A stretch of DNA of 40,578 nt from an uncultured Verrucomicrobiota bacterium (GCA_903863295.1 CAIPBM010000069.1:1-40578), one strand, 5' to 3'; numbered from the stretch's first letter, positions 8,606-17,463 are shown. Numbers and translations: made by a program. Notes: a model not told the origin generated them from the letters alone.

Positions 8606-9952
8606 TCAGCTTTTCGGGCGAAGGCCTTCCAGCACGTGAAGAATCTCCTCGCGGAGAATCTGCTGCATCACCTTGCTTTGATGAATGCCATCCGGGAGGT
8701 GTTCACCAGCCCCGATAGCGGCGGCAATCGCGTCGACATCGATGATCGAGATGCCGCGGCTCGCAGCGAGATCGTGGAGCATCAGATTCAGTTCCTTCGA
8801 AGCAATGTTGGCCAGGGTGGCGCTTAAGGGAGCGTCGAATGGCGCGTAGCTGGAGATGGTTTCGTCGCCGGAAGTCGACATGCCGTTGAGGATGAGGACA
8901 TGGGCACCAGTCGCTTTTTTTATTGCGTCGATCAGGGCTTCATAATCGGCTTTGATGCCGGAAATGGTGCGGGGGACGGCCTCGAAGGCATTGGCCAGCC
9001 AGTGACGGATGCAGGGACCGGCGGCAGCCTGGTGATGCCGCAGGACGTGGACCCGGTATCCGAGAGTCTTGTGGCGGAGGATCACGGGCGGCTCGGCTTG
9101 AACCGACAAAAGAATGGCATCCGCAGGCCGGCATCGGCTCAGACCCGAGGGTGAAAGCAGGTCATAGGTTTCGCGGATGGGGTTGCCTTCCATCGAAGCC
9201 AGCAGCGTCCCGGCAAACATCCAGTCGTCGGCCGTGGGACTCATTCCGGGCTTCGCCAGTGCGGATTGGAGGTCTGCAGCAATGGTGCGAAACTGGGCTT
9301 CAGACCGGCCAAGTTGATCGAGCAGGACGGGAGCGGCGGGTGCGAGGGGATGATCCGGCAGGCTGACGAACTGCGTGGCCCTGGCCTCGGATTCGAACAT
9401 CTCCAGGAACGCGCCATCTTCCCCGAGAACCACGCCGGTGGTATCGCAAATGCCGAGGCAAAGGAGAGTCAGTGGGGTTTCGCCCTCCTCGCTCCACCAG
9501 CTTCGGCTGCGACTGTTCCAGCCGGGGAGAAGGCCGGCGTGGACATCGACCAGCGGAGTCATGCGGCGACCGGCGAGAAGGAGGAGCCGCAACCGGCCGG
9601 GATCGCTATCCTGGCTCTCGGACGAAGTGTCTATTTCCAGATGGCCGAGGATGCCCTCGGGGTTCCAGTGGTTTATGCCATGGAAACTGAGGAAACCACC
9701 GGGAGCGTCGGCAGGATCGAATCGGACGCGACCGCCAATCCGGGGAGCGCAGACGACCTGGAGCGATCTTTCATCTGCGAAGGGCAGGAGGCCGCGAGCG
9801 GGGGCTCCCGCGGATTCCAGGCTCAGATTGAAATAGGCGATGGGCTGATGGGCGCGGCAATGTTGGTCCGGCTCACAGAGCCAGCGCACGCCGGAGCAAT
9901 GGAGATGATAGCCGGGGGCTAGTAACGAGCCGAATTGGAGTGGGATTTCCAT
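8606..9952 (-). CDS. Two-part protein: unknown N-terminal region plus SGNH-like C-terminal domain
   Basis: A 448-residue protein in two parts. The C-terminal 175 residues resemble the SGNH-like protein at 3607: ADAILLSVQAEPPVILRH (278-294) parallels ADAIILSTQPDIAAGLMRH, and ISIIDVDAIAAAIGA (401-415) leads to D421-G-I-H424, the catalytic dyad. The first 265 residues have no family I can name. They are beta-rich with many Trp and Cys, and QPIAYFNLSLE (36-46) resembles PPISYFRVVVRE in the neighbouring lipoyl-like protein, hinting at a shared fold. It lies 12 nt after that gene on the same strand and converges on the lipoyl carrier gene with an 11-nt gap. Confidence 0.65.
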   Translation of the reverse strand: MEIPLQFGSLLAPGYHLHCSGVRWLCEPDQHCRAHQPIAYFNLSLESAGAPARGLLPFADERSLQVVCAPRIGGRVRFDPADAPGGFLSFHGINHWNPEGILGHLEIDTSSESQDSDPGRLRLLLLAGRRMTPLVDVHAGLLPGWNSRSRSWWSEEGETPLTLLCLGICDTTGVVLGEDGAFLEMFESEARATQFVSLPDHPLAPAAPVLLDQLGRSEAQFRTIAADLQSALAKPGMSPTADDWMFAGTLLASMEGNPIRETYDLLSPSGLSRCRPADAILLSVQAEPPVILRHKTLGYRVHVLRHHQAAAGPCIRHWLANAFEAVPRTISGIKADYEALIDAIKKATGAHVLILNGMSTSGDETISSYAPFDAPLSATLANIASKELNLMLHDLAASRGISIIDVDAIAAAIGAGEHLPDGIHQSKVMQQILREEILHVLEGLRPKS

Positions 9953-9964
9953 CGGGGCTCCCGG

Positions 9965-10315
9965 TCATCCCTGACCGTGATAGACGATACCGGCCGTAAC
10001 GAAGCGGAGACCACGCTGCGGAGTCTGGTCAAGAGATTCGTCCTCCAGTGAACTGAAGAGGGCAATGAGTTCACCCACTTGGATGGCCTGCCCCGGAGCC
10101 GTCGGCAGGCGCCGGAATACCACGGACTCTCGCACGACGACGCGGAAATAAGAAATGGGCGGACAATCCTGGGCAAAGGCCTCGCCCAGGCGGACGCTGA
10201 GATCGAGGAGCTTCTCGCCGATTTTCATTCTGGCGCCGGGCTCAGCATAGATGCGTTCGACCCGAGCCTCGGTCATGTGCGCATTAATGAGAGGAAGTTT
10301 GAACTCGATGATCAT
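9965..10315 (-). CDS. Lipoyl-like protein lacking the modifiable lysine
   Basis: A 116-residue protein with the outline of a barrel-sandwich (lipoyl/biotinyl) domain: FKLPLINAHMTEARVERIYA, the turn EPGARMKIGEKLLDLSV, and a second half with PGQAIQVGELIALFSS. Where a lipoyl domain has E-T-D-K-A it has LSVRLGEAFAQDCPPISYF, a longer insert with no lysine, so it should not be lipoylated. That makes it a probable structural or docking relative of the functional carrier at 8289. It is the first gene of a minus-strand pair with the SGNH-like fusion and is divergent from a glycosyltransferase. The fold call is moderate; the loss of the lysine is seen directly. Confidence 0.6.
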   Translation of the reverse strand: MIIEFKLPLINAHMTEARVERIYAEPGARMKIGEKLLDLSVRLGEAFAQDCPPISYFRVVVRESVVFRRLPTAPGQAIQVGELIALFSSLEDESLDQTPQRGLRFVTAGIVYHGQG

Positions 10316-10407
10316 TCGGGATTGTTGGCGGGGCGTGTTTTTAGCTAAACATTACCAAGAACCATGGCTTTTTTTCACCTAAAAGCAAACCATTGAACGG
10401 AAGAAGA
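10316..10407. promoter_or_regulatory. Divergent intergenic region between the lipoyl-like gene and a glycosyltransferase gene
   Basis: This 92-nt AT-richer gap separates two divergent genes and must carry start signals for at least one of them. GGAAG just upstream of the ATG at 10408 is a possible ribosome-binding site. I cannot assign a -35/-10 pair with confidence. Confidence 0.3.
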
Positions 10408-11208
10408 ATGGAACCCGCCGCGACTGATCTTACGACCCGCCGGATGACGGTCAGTTGCCTGATGGTCACGATGACGAGCCGTTTGGCGTTTGTCCGGAGG
10501 AGCATCGCCGATTATTGCCGGCAGACCTGGCCGGCCAAGGACCTGGTGCTGGCCATCAGCGGAGAGGAGAGCCTTGTCGAGGCCTTACGGGAGCACGTGG
10601 CTTCGCTTGGTCGCGACGATATCCGTGTTCTCACCCTGCCTGCGGCGTGCAGTCTCGGCGAGGCGAGAAACTTCAGTCTTGAGGCCGCAACCGGCGACAT
10701 TATCTGCCAATGGGACGACGATGACCTGCACCACCCCCAATTGCTGGAGCGGCAACTCTTCGTTCTCACGGAGGGCGACTTTGAGGCGGTTTATCTTCAG
10801 GAGGTGATGCACTATTTTGTGGAGGCAAAGAACCTCTATTGGACCAATTGGCGGGCAACCGAGGCGGCGGGAATGCCGGGAACACTCATGGCGCGAAGGA
10901 ACGTGCCCATCCATTATCCAACCAAGGGAGCGCAGGCTCACCTGGGCGAGGATTCAGAGGTGGCCCGGGCCCTGATCGCAAGGGGCAGGGTCGGGTACCT
11001 GGCGGGAATGCCCCATCTCTATATTTATGTCAGCCACGGGGCCAATTCCTGGCACGACGGACATCATCGGATGCTCGCCGACACGCTTTCGATTTCGAGA
11101 GCACTGCTGCTTCGCCGGGAGGTGGGAATCCGGGAAGGTCTTGCCGAATGCGGTTTCCCCGGTGGCATTTCCATGATGGGCAGCAACGGCCCCGCCTTTA
11201 GACTTTAG
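10408..11208 (+). CDS. Family 2 glycosyltransferase
   Basis: A 266-residue GT-A enzyme. The N-terminal strand VSCLMVTMTSRLAFVRRSI is followed by RQTWPAKDLVLAISGEE. SLGEARNFSLEAATGDI precedes the metal-binding QWDDDDLHHP (about 103-112), an Asp-rich form of D-x-D. LGEDSEVARALIARGRVGYL near 193-212 fits the acceptor or catalytic-base region. ATG 10408 is chosen because GGAAG lies just upstream; a TTG at 10393 is also in frame. No membrane helix is seen. Its stop overlaps the convergent transglutaminase stop by 4 nt (11205-11208). It differs clearly from the glycosyltransferase at 4418, so the two probably add different residues. The substrate is unknown. Confidence 0.85.
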   Translation: MEPAATDLTTRRMTVSCLMVTMTSRLAFVRRSIADYCRQTWPAKDLVLAISGEESLVEALREHVASLGRDDIRVLTLPAACSLGEARNFSLEAATGDIICQWDDDDLHHPQLLERQLFVLTEGDFEAVYLQEVMHYFVEAKNLYWTNWRATEAAGMPGTLMARRNVPIHYPTKGAQAHLGEDSEVARALIARGRVGYLAGMPHLYIYVSHGANSWHDGHHRMLADTLSISRALLLRREVGIREGLAECGFPGGISMMGSNGPAFRL

Positions 11209-12437
11209 GTGGTCCAGCGGAAGGTGTCGGAATAGAGGGGAGTTCCCTCCAAGTCCATCAGGGTGGCCTTCAGACCGCCCGGGGTTGCGACCTGGAGAAG
11301 ATGCCACGATTGAGGTATGGGCACGCCGAGGGCGCCGGTAAAACATCGGGGCAGACACTGTGTGGGCATGCGGGCATCAAGGCGCCCGAAGAAATGGTCG
11401 CGCCACAGCGGATCACGTCCGCCGACCGCGAGGTCCCAGCTGAGAAAATCGAAGGGAGTCCAGCCCTGGTCCTCGATCCAGACTTCCGCCCAGTAGTGCA
11501 TGGAAGGGGCGAGCCGGTAAAGGACATAGCCGCCGAGGACGCGGGCGGGAATTCCCCGAGCCCGGCAAAGCGCGACAAGCAGGGAGGCACCGAGTTGACA
11601 ATCGTACCAGCCCGAATCGAGGATCCAGTCGCAGGGCGAGATCGAGTCGATTTGATCGTAGTGAAGTGCGCCACAGACCAGTTCGCGGCTGATATATTCC
11701 CAAAAGGCACGGAGGGCATCGAGTGGCGGCATGGATGGAGCGGCAAGCGAGTGTGCCAACGTGCAAATGCGTTCCGAGACAACGATCAAACCTTCTCGCG
11801 GATGCAGGTAAAGGGCTCTCTCGGCTTCGGCGAGCGGAGCGCCCGGTCGAGGAATTTGGGGGTGGGCGGTGAAGGTCAATCCGGCAGCGAGCTTGACCTC
11901 GGGTTCGCCGGCAGTGGTCAACTGGATCTCCAGACGTCCGGGGCTGCGATGGAGTTGGGCAAGGGGATGAGTTTCGCAGCAGGGTGTTATTTCGAGGTTC
12001 TGGATGAAATCGCCGTTGAGCGGCAGTGGTAATCGGAGACGCAGACGGCGTCCCTGGGGCACTGATCGGAGGTTGAAGACCCGGGTGAATTCGAGCGAGA
12101 AGACCAAAGGGCCGGGAGCGATTTCCGCGAGGTCGGAAACCAATCGTCGCCCGGTATGGACATAACGATCGACCCAAAAATCATCGCGGCCATCGAGGCC
12201 GGCCCGCTTCATGAAATTGTTGACCTCCACCGGATCGAAAAAGCGCCCGCCGTTCGGACCGGTGCGGAATTTCAGCCCCAGTTCGGTCCACGATTGCAGC
12301 GCCTGCCTTGAGGCCTCGATGGCGACATTCGATGCCGATTCATACGCCCATCCGCAGAGGGTAACAATCTCCAGGATCTGGATTTCAGGCACGGTGCGGT
12401 AGCGATCATCCGCGTTGAATCCAAGAGAACCGGGCAT
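11205..12437 (-). CDS. Transglutaminase-like cysteine protease/transferase
   Basis: A 410-residue protein with the transglutaminase core in its last third. The triad is visible: Cys280 in SGWYDCQLGASLLVALCRA, His314 in HYWAEVWIE and Asp330 in GWTPFDFLSW. RARGIPARVLGGYVL between Cys and His is the typical family stretch. The N-terminal part starts with EIQILEIVTLCGWAYES and a helical region (about 16-80). A beta-rich segment at 110-200 (LRLRLPLPLNGDFIQNLEI) resembles the N-terminal domain often placed before bacterial transglutaminases. No signal peptide is seen. It could cleave, deamidate or crosslink the cluster's product; family members do any of these. It is the outermost cluster gene, 183 nt from the tRNA-Glu gene. 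Confidence 0.82.
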   Translation of the reverse strand: MPGSLGFNADDRYRTVPEIQILEIVTLCGWAYESASNVAIEASRQALQSWTELGLKFRTGPNGGRFFDPVEVNNFMKRAGLDGRDDFWVDRYVHTGRRLVSDLAEIAPGPLVFSLEFTRVFNLRSVPQGRRLRLRLPLPLNGDFIQNLEITPCCETHPLAQLHRSPGRLEIQLTTAGEPEVKLAAGLTFTAHPQIPRPGAPLAEAERALYLHPREGLIVVSERICTLAHSLAAPSMPPLDALRAFWEYISRELVCGALHYDQIDSISPCDWILDSGWYDCQLGASLLVALCRARGIPARVLGGYVLYRLAPSMHYWAEVWIEDQGWTPFDFLSWDLAVGGRDPLWRDHFFGRLDARMPTQCLPRCFTGALGVPIPQSWHLLQVATPGGLKATLMDLEGTPLYSDTFRWTT

Positions 12438-12620
12438 TCCGGAGAGTAATCAATCCGGGGGGATTCGTCGACAAGCGGTACATTCGCTCTTACGATAAGC
12501 CGGGTCCGAATGACCGTCTTTTGTTCGGAAATCCACTTCGATACGCATGAGTACCCATTGGTACGCTTATTGGCACCTATATAGTCACTTTGACCATGCC
12601 CACCTACCTCTTAGAGAGGG

Positions 12621-12692
12621 TCACCCCAACGGGATTCGAACCCGTGCTACCTCCGTGAAAGGGAGGTGAGCTAACCGCTACTCCATGGGGTG
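12621..12692 (-). tRNA. tRNA-Glu (anticodon TTC)
   Basis: Read on the minus strand this 72-nt segment folds fully. There is a 7-bp acceptor stem (CACCCCA with TGGGGTG), a D-arm GAG...CTC with GG in the loop, and an anticodon stem CCTCC/GGAGG around the loop CTTTCAC (anticodon TTC). A 4-nt variable region and a T-arm with loop TTCGAAT on an ACGGG/CCCGT stem complete it. The discriminator base is A at 12621. The CCA end is not encoded (CCC follows). It stands alone between the accessory cluster and dinG. Confidence 0.95.
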
Positions 12693-12711
12693 TTTTAGAG
12701 ACGAGCCGGAA

Positions 12712-12741
12712 AGTATAAGCGCAATCCCGGGGAGAATGCAA
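12712..12741 (-). promoter_or_regulatory. Sigma-70-type promoter of tRNA-Glu
   Basis: On the minus strand TTGCAT (12741-12736) and TATACT (12717-12712) are separated by 18 nt. The -10 box lies 20 nt before the tRNA 5' end, leaving a short leader. The -10 matches consensus at five of six positions; the -35 is weaker. Confidence 0.6.
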
Positions 12742-12872
12742 CCGCTGGAATGAATATTTCCGTGATCCGGGACGAAACCCTGACTTGCGCGATATGATGC
12801 AGAGACTGTCGGCGGATGGTTTGACGGAGGACAGTAGACCCGCTCCGGGTTTCGCGGTAAGCTCACCGACTC

Positions 12873-14855
12873 ATGATTGCGCCGCGAGATGATTTTCCTT
12901 CCGAATTCGAACGGCAGGTGAATCTCGCCTTCGGCCCCGGTGGCCTGCTGGCCAAATCGAAGGACTTTGAGTACCGGCCCCAGCAGCAGAGCATGGCCTC
13001 GGCCGTGGCCAAGGCGTGCCAGGACAGGACACATCTCATCGTGGAAGCGGGCACCGGGGTGGGCAAAAGTCTCGCGTATCTGGTGCCATCGATTTTCCAC
13101 GCGATCTCCGAGAACCGCAAAGCCCTCGTCTCCACCCACACGATCAATTTGCAGGAGCAGCTTTTCTACAAGGACATCCCGCTCGTGCAAAAATTATTGC
13201 CGACGGAATTCAAGGCGGTGCTGCTCAAAGGCCGCCAGAATTACCTCTGTCCGCTGCGGCTGCAACGCGCGATGAGTCACGGCACGGAGCTCTTTGCCTC
13301 GCGTGAACAGGAGGAGATGAAGCGGATATGGGAATGGAGCCTCAGGACGCACGATGGGACGCTTTCCGATCTCGATCCCGCGCCCGATCCCCAAGTCTGG
13401 CTCCAGGTTTGCAGTGAGCCGCATGTCTGCACCGCGCGCACCTGTGGGCTCGGGACGGACTGCTTCTACCAGCGGGCCCGCAAGGAGGCGGAATCGGCCA
13501 AGATTCTTGTGCTCAATCACTCGCTCTTTTTCAATTTCCTCGCCGGGGCGGAGGCCGCCTTGCAGGAGCGTGGCTATCTTTTCCACAATGATTTCGTGAT
13601 TTTCGATGAGGCCCACACGCTGGAAAGCGTGGCGGCGCGGCATCTGGGCCTGGAGATTTCCCACGGCAGTCTACGCTACCTGCTTCATCGGCTTTTTCAT
13701 CCGCGCACCCAGAAGGGCATCGTCGCGGCGATGCACGATGGAGAGGCTCTCAAGCTGGTGCGGGATGCGGAAGAGGAGTCGGATCTCTTTTTCGACCGGC
13801 TGGAGCGCTCGCTCGATTTCAAGCGCAGCAAGGAACTGCGACTGCGCGAGCCCGGCATCGCGGACAATTCCCTCGATCTCCCGCTCGCCCGACTTTACCG
13901 GCACCTGGCTGACGCCGCGCGGGACATTGACGATGAGGTCTTCAAGGCGGAAGTTCAGGAATCGGCCCGGCGCGTGGAGGGCATGCGGGTGGGCCTGAGC
14001 GAATTCCTCGGCCAGACCCGGCATGATCATGTCTACTGGATTGAACGCTATGAGAAACGCGACACACACCTCACTTTGACGGCGGCGCCCATTGAGGTCG
14101 CATCACAACTCCGCAAGCTGCTCTTCCGTCCCGACAACACCGCGATCATGACCAGCGCCACGCTCGCCGTTAGCGACGGTCTCAAGTATTTCGTGAACCG
14201 GATTGGCGGTGAAGCCGCGGCCACACTGCAGGTCGATTCCCCCTTCGACTACGCGCGGCAAATGCGCGTTTTCATTCCCAAGAAAATGCCCGAGCCGATG
14301 GCGCATGAGGCCTACGAAGGGGCGCTCTCCCACTGGATCCGCCATTTTGTTTCCATGACCCAGGGCAAAGCCTTCGTTCTTTTCACCAGTTATCAGACCA
14401 TGCAGAAACAGGCGGCCCTGCTTGCCTCCTTTTTCCGCGCCGAGAAGATCACCTGCCTGGTGCAGGGCGGCGCTTTGCCTCGGCATCGCATGCTGCAAAA
14501 ATTCAAGGAGGATCGGGACTCCGTCCTCTTTGGAACCGATTCGTTTTGGCAGGGCGTCGATGTGCCGGGTGAAGCGTTGAGCAATGTCATCCTCACCCGC
14601 CTGCCCTTTGCCGTGCCCGATCACCCGCTCACGCAAGCCAAATGCGAGCTGATCATCGCCAATGGCGGCGACGCCTTCCGGGAGTTTTCGCTACCGGAAG
14701 CAATCCTGAAGTTTCGGCAAGGAGTGGGCCGCCTGATCCGCACACAACATGACAAAGGCATCGTCGTCATTCTCGACAATCGCGTGCTGACCAAGCCATA
14801 TGGTAAAGCCTTCCTCGCTGTCCTCCCGAAATGCCCGGTCGAAGTCGTCCAATAA
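12873..14855 (+). CDS. dinG: DinG/XPD-type ATP-dependent DNA helicase with Fe-S cluster
   Basis: A 660-residue superfamily-2 helicase. Walker A is EAGTGVGKSLAYLVPS (58-73) and the Walker B box is DEAH (245-248). Four cysteines at 126, 186, 191 and 197 match the spacing of the DinG 4Fe-4S ligands (one distant Cys, then C-x4-C-x5-C). The C-terminal helicase half has FGTDSFWQGVDVPGEALS and RQGVGRLIRTQHDKGIVVIL, the XPD/DinG motifs V-VI. These enzymes unwind 5'-3', clearing R-loops and damaged DNA structures. No exonuclease domain is fused at the N-terminus. It converges on the SGNH hydrolase gene with a 32-nt gap. Some close relatives are labelled YoaA. Confidence 0.93.
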   Translation: MIAPRDDFPSEFERQVNLAFGPGGLLAKSKDFEYRPQQQSMASAVAKACQDRTHLIVEAGTGVGKSLAYLVPSIFHAISENRKALVSTHTINLQEQLFYKDIPLVQKLLPTEFKAVLLKGRQNYLCPLRLQRAMSHGTELFASREQEEMKRIWEWSLRTHDGTLSDLDPAPDPQVWLQVCSEPHVCTARTCGLGTDCFYQRARKEAESAKILVLNHSLFFNFLAGAEAALQERGYLFHNDFVIFDEAHTLESVAARHLGLEISHGSLRYLLHRLFHPRTQKGIVAAMHDGEALKLVRDAEEESDLFFDRLERSLDFKRSKELRLREPGIADNSLDLPLARLYRHLADAARDIDDEVFKAEVQESARRVEGMRVGLSEFLGQTRHDHVYWIERYEKRDTHLTLTAAPIEVASQLRKLLFRPDNTAIMTSATLAVSDGLKYFVNRIGGEAAATLQVDSPFDYARQMRVFIPKKMPEPMAHEAYEGALSHWIRHFVSMTQGKAFVLFTSYQTMQKQAALLASFFRAEKITCLVQGGALPRHRMLQKFKEDRDSVLFGTDSFWQGVDVPGEALSNVILTRLPFAVPDHPLTQAKCELIIANGGDAFREFSLPEAILKFRQGVGRLIRTQHDKGIVVILDNRVLTKPYGKAFLAVLPKCPVEVVQ

Positions 14856-14887
14856 CCACCGGCCAATATACCGATCCGTATGAGCCG

Positions 14888-16180
14888 TTAATTCACGGCT
14901 TCGATTTTGATCTCGTGCTTCACTGGCACCACGGCGGCCACGCTGGCGTCACGAAGGGTTTTCCACTTCTCGATGACCTTGGCCGATAGGTTGGCCGTAA
15001 CGTCTTTCAGGTCGGGAAAGGCATCGTTCCACATGGGCAGCGAATGGAGGAACACCTTGTTGGAAGAGGTCTCGAAAACCTGCTCGTCGGCAATTTTTTG
15101 CTGAGCAGCCGCGAAAGGCGCGCTGAAGGGGTTATCCAGGAATTCGGCAGCAAGGTTGATTCCCTTCGCGAGTTCGTCGGCGGAAAAGGTCTTGCTCTGC
15201 GTGCCCCAGGTAATCTTCAGCGATGCGGACGGCGCATTTTTCACCACGAGGACGTAGCGATTTAAGTCGGCGTTGAAAGGTAGAAAAGGAAGGATACTCC
15301 GTGGCGTTTTGGGATCCTTGGCGTCGCCCTCGGCAAAGCAAAAGGGATAGCGGGTCGATTCCAGTTCGATCGTCCCATTCTGGTCCGAGAGAACCTTGGT
15401 TCCTTCCGTGGCCTCGGCTTGGTTGGCTTTGAGATCAACCGTAATCGTCCCGATCGTGCCGTCGCAGCCCAGCGCTTTGAGAAACGCATAAGCCATGATG
15501 AGATGCCCGTCTGGCGGTGGATGGACGCCGTCCCCACCAGTCACGCAGAAATCCTGGCCGTTCGCGGCCTTGGCCTTTGCCATGACATTCATCATCGCGC
15601 CGTGCACGTCGGCAAAGCCAACGCCTTCCTTCGCGGCCACTTCCTTCGCGGCCTGACCAAAGTCAGCCAGCGTTTGGTTATAGACTTCAGGCGGAGTTGC
15701 TTTCCCCTTGTAGTAGAAGGTATCCACGGCCCCCGGCGTGCCGACCACAATGAACCGGACTCCCTCGGCCTTGAAGGTATCGACAATCGACGTCATGCTG
15801 GTGCGATAAGTTTCGAGCAAGTCGGGCTTGGTGGCGATATAGCCGCCATCATTCATACCGTAGCAGGTTGTCACCACCGTGGGCTTGTAAACGAGCGCGT
15901 CATTTTTCATGCGCGCGAGAAATGAGGGTGCTCTTTCGCCCGACCAACCGAACTGGATGGCGGCGAGCTTGGGCTGCGGCTGGCACATCAAGAGGTAATC
16001 GGCGATGTAGAGCGAGTAGAGTTTCTGTTCCGTGATCGAATCACCGCAAATCCCAACCAGGTCGCCGGGTTGAAGTCTGCCAGGCGATGAAGTCTTGTCC
16101 TCGGCGTGGGACCAGTTTGTGGACAAGGCAAAGGAGACGACGAGGAGCGCCGATAAACATCGGGAAAGTGAGGTTTTCAT
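14888..16180 (-). CDS. Secreted SGNH/GDSL-family hydrolase
   Basis: A 430-residue exported esterase-like protein. The first 26 residues form a signal peptide ending at S-H-A. All four SGNH blocks are visible: GDSITE with Ser48, an oxyanion Gly near WSGERAP (79-85), GMND with Asn110, and DGVHP with Asp217 and His220. After the catalytic domain (about 35-235) a further 190 residues form a separate region of unknown role (for example KITWGTQSKTFSADELAKGI). Likely substrates are acetylated polysaccharides, judged only from related secreted SGNH proteins. It lies 18 nt downstream of leuB on the same strand but has no obvious link to leucine synthesis. It is full-length and catalytic, unlike the cluster's SGNH-like proteins. 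Confidence 0.88.
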   Translation of the reverse strand: MKTSLSRCLSALLVVSFALSTNWSHAEDKTSSPGRLQPGDLVGICGDSITEQKLYSLYIADYLLMCQPQPKLAAIQFGWSGERAPSFLARMKNDALVYKPTVVTTCYGMNDGGYIATKPDLLETYRTSMTSIVDTFKAEGVRFIVVGTPGAVDTFYYKGKATPPEVYNQTLADFGQAAKEVAAKEGVGFADVHGAMMNVMAKAKAANGQDFCVTGGDGVHPPPDGHLIMAYAFLKALGCDGTIGTITVDLKANQAEATEGTKVLSDQNGTIELESTRYPFCFAEGDAKDPKTPRSILPFLPFNADLNRYVLVVKNAPSASLKITWGTQSKTFSADELAKGINLAAEFLDNPFSAPFAAAQQKIADEQVFETSSNKVFLHSLPMWNDAFPDLKDVTANLSAKVIEKWKTLRDASVAAVVPVKHEIKIEAVN

Positions 16181-16198
16181 AAAAGTATTAAGGAAGGA

Positions 16199-17287
<1,089 letters not shown>

Positions 17288-17296
17288 TTAAGGGGT

Positions 17297-17453
17297 GATT
17301 TTAGACGGAATTAACGGAATTTTTCTAAATTAACGGAATGAGAAAAGAACGAAAAACGCCGCTCTAACATTGTTAACAAAACGGCGCAGAAAGCGGAAGG
17401 AACATTCCACCCTCCGTGAATTTGGAGAAATTCCGTTAATTCCGTCTAAAATC
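17297..17453. repeat. Perfect 26-bp inverted repeat flanking a short spacer
   Basis: The arm at 17297-17322 is the exact reverse complement of 17428-17453, separated by about 105 nt. A third partial copy of the core (TTAACGGAAT) lies at 17330-17339. It fills the gap between the alpha-E gene stop and the leuB start. The form suits a small non-coding palindromic element; no transposase or terminal direct repeat is evident. Confidence 0.85.
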
Positions 17454-17463
17454 AGGTCAGAAC

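Noticed and set aside
12438..12620. Small gene or attachment site between the transglutaminase and tRNA-Glu
   Set aside because: No ORF with family resemblance and no repeat of the tRNA 3' end was found; only a short CCTCT/AGAGG stem without a T-run follows the tRNA.
14888..16180. Linking the secreted SGNH hydrolase with the SGNH-like trio of the cluster
   Set aside because: It has a signal peptide and all four canonical SGNH blocks, and shares no IIDVD-type segment with the trio; it belongs to a different SGNH branch.
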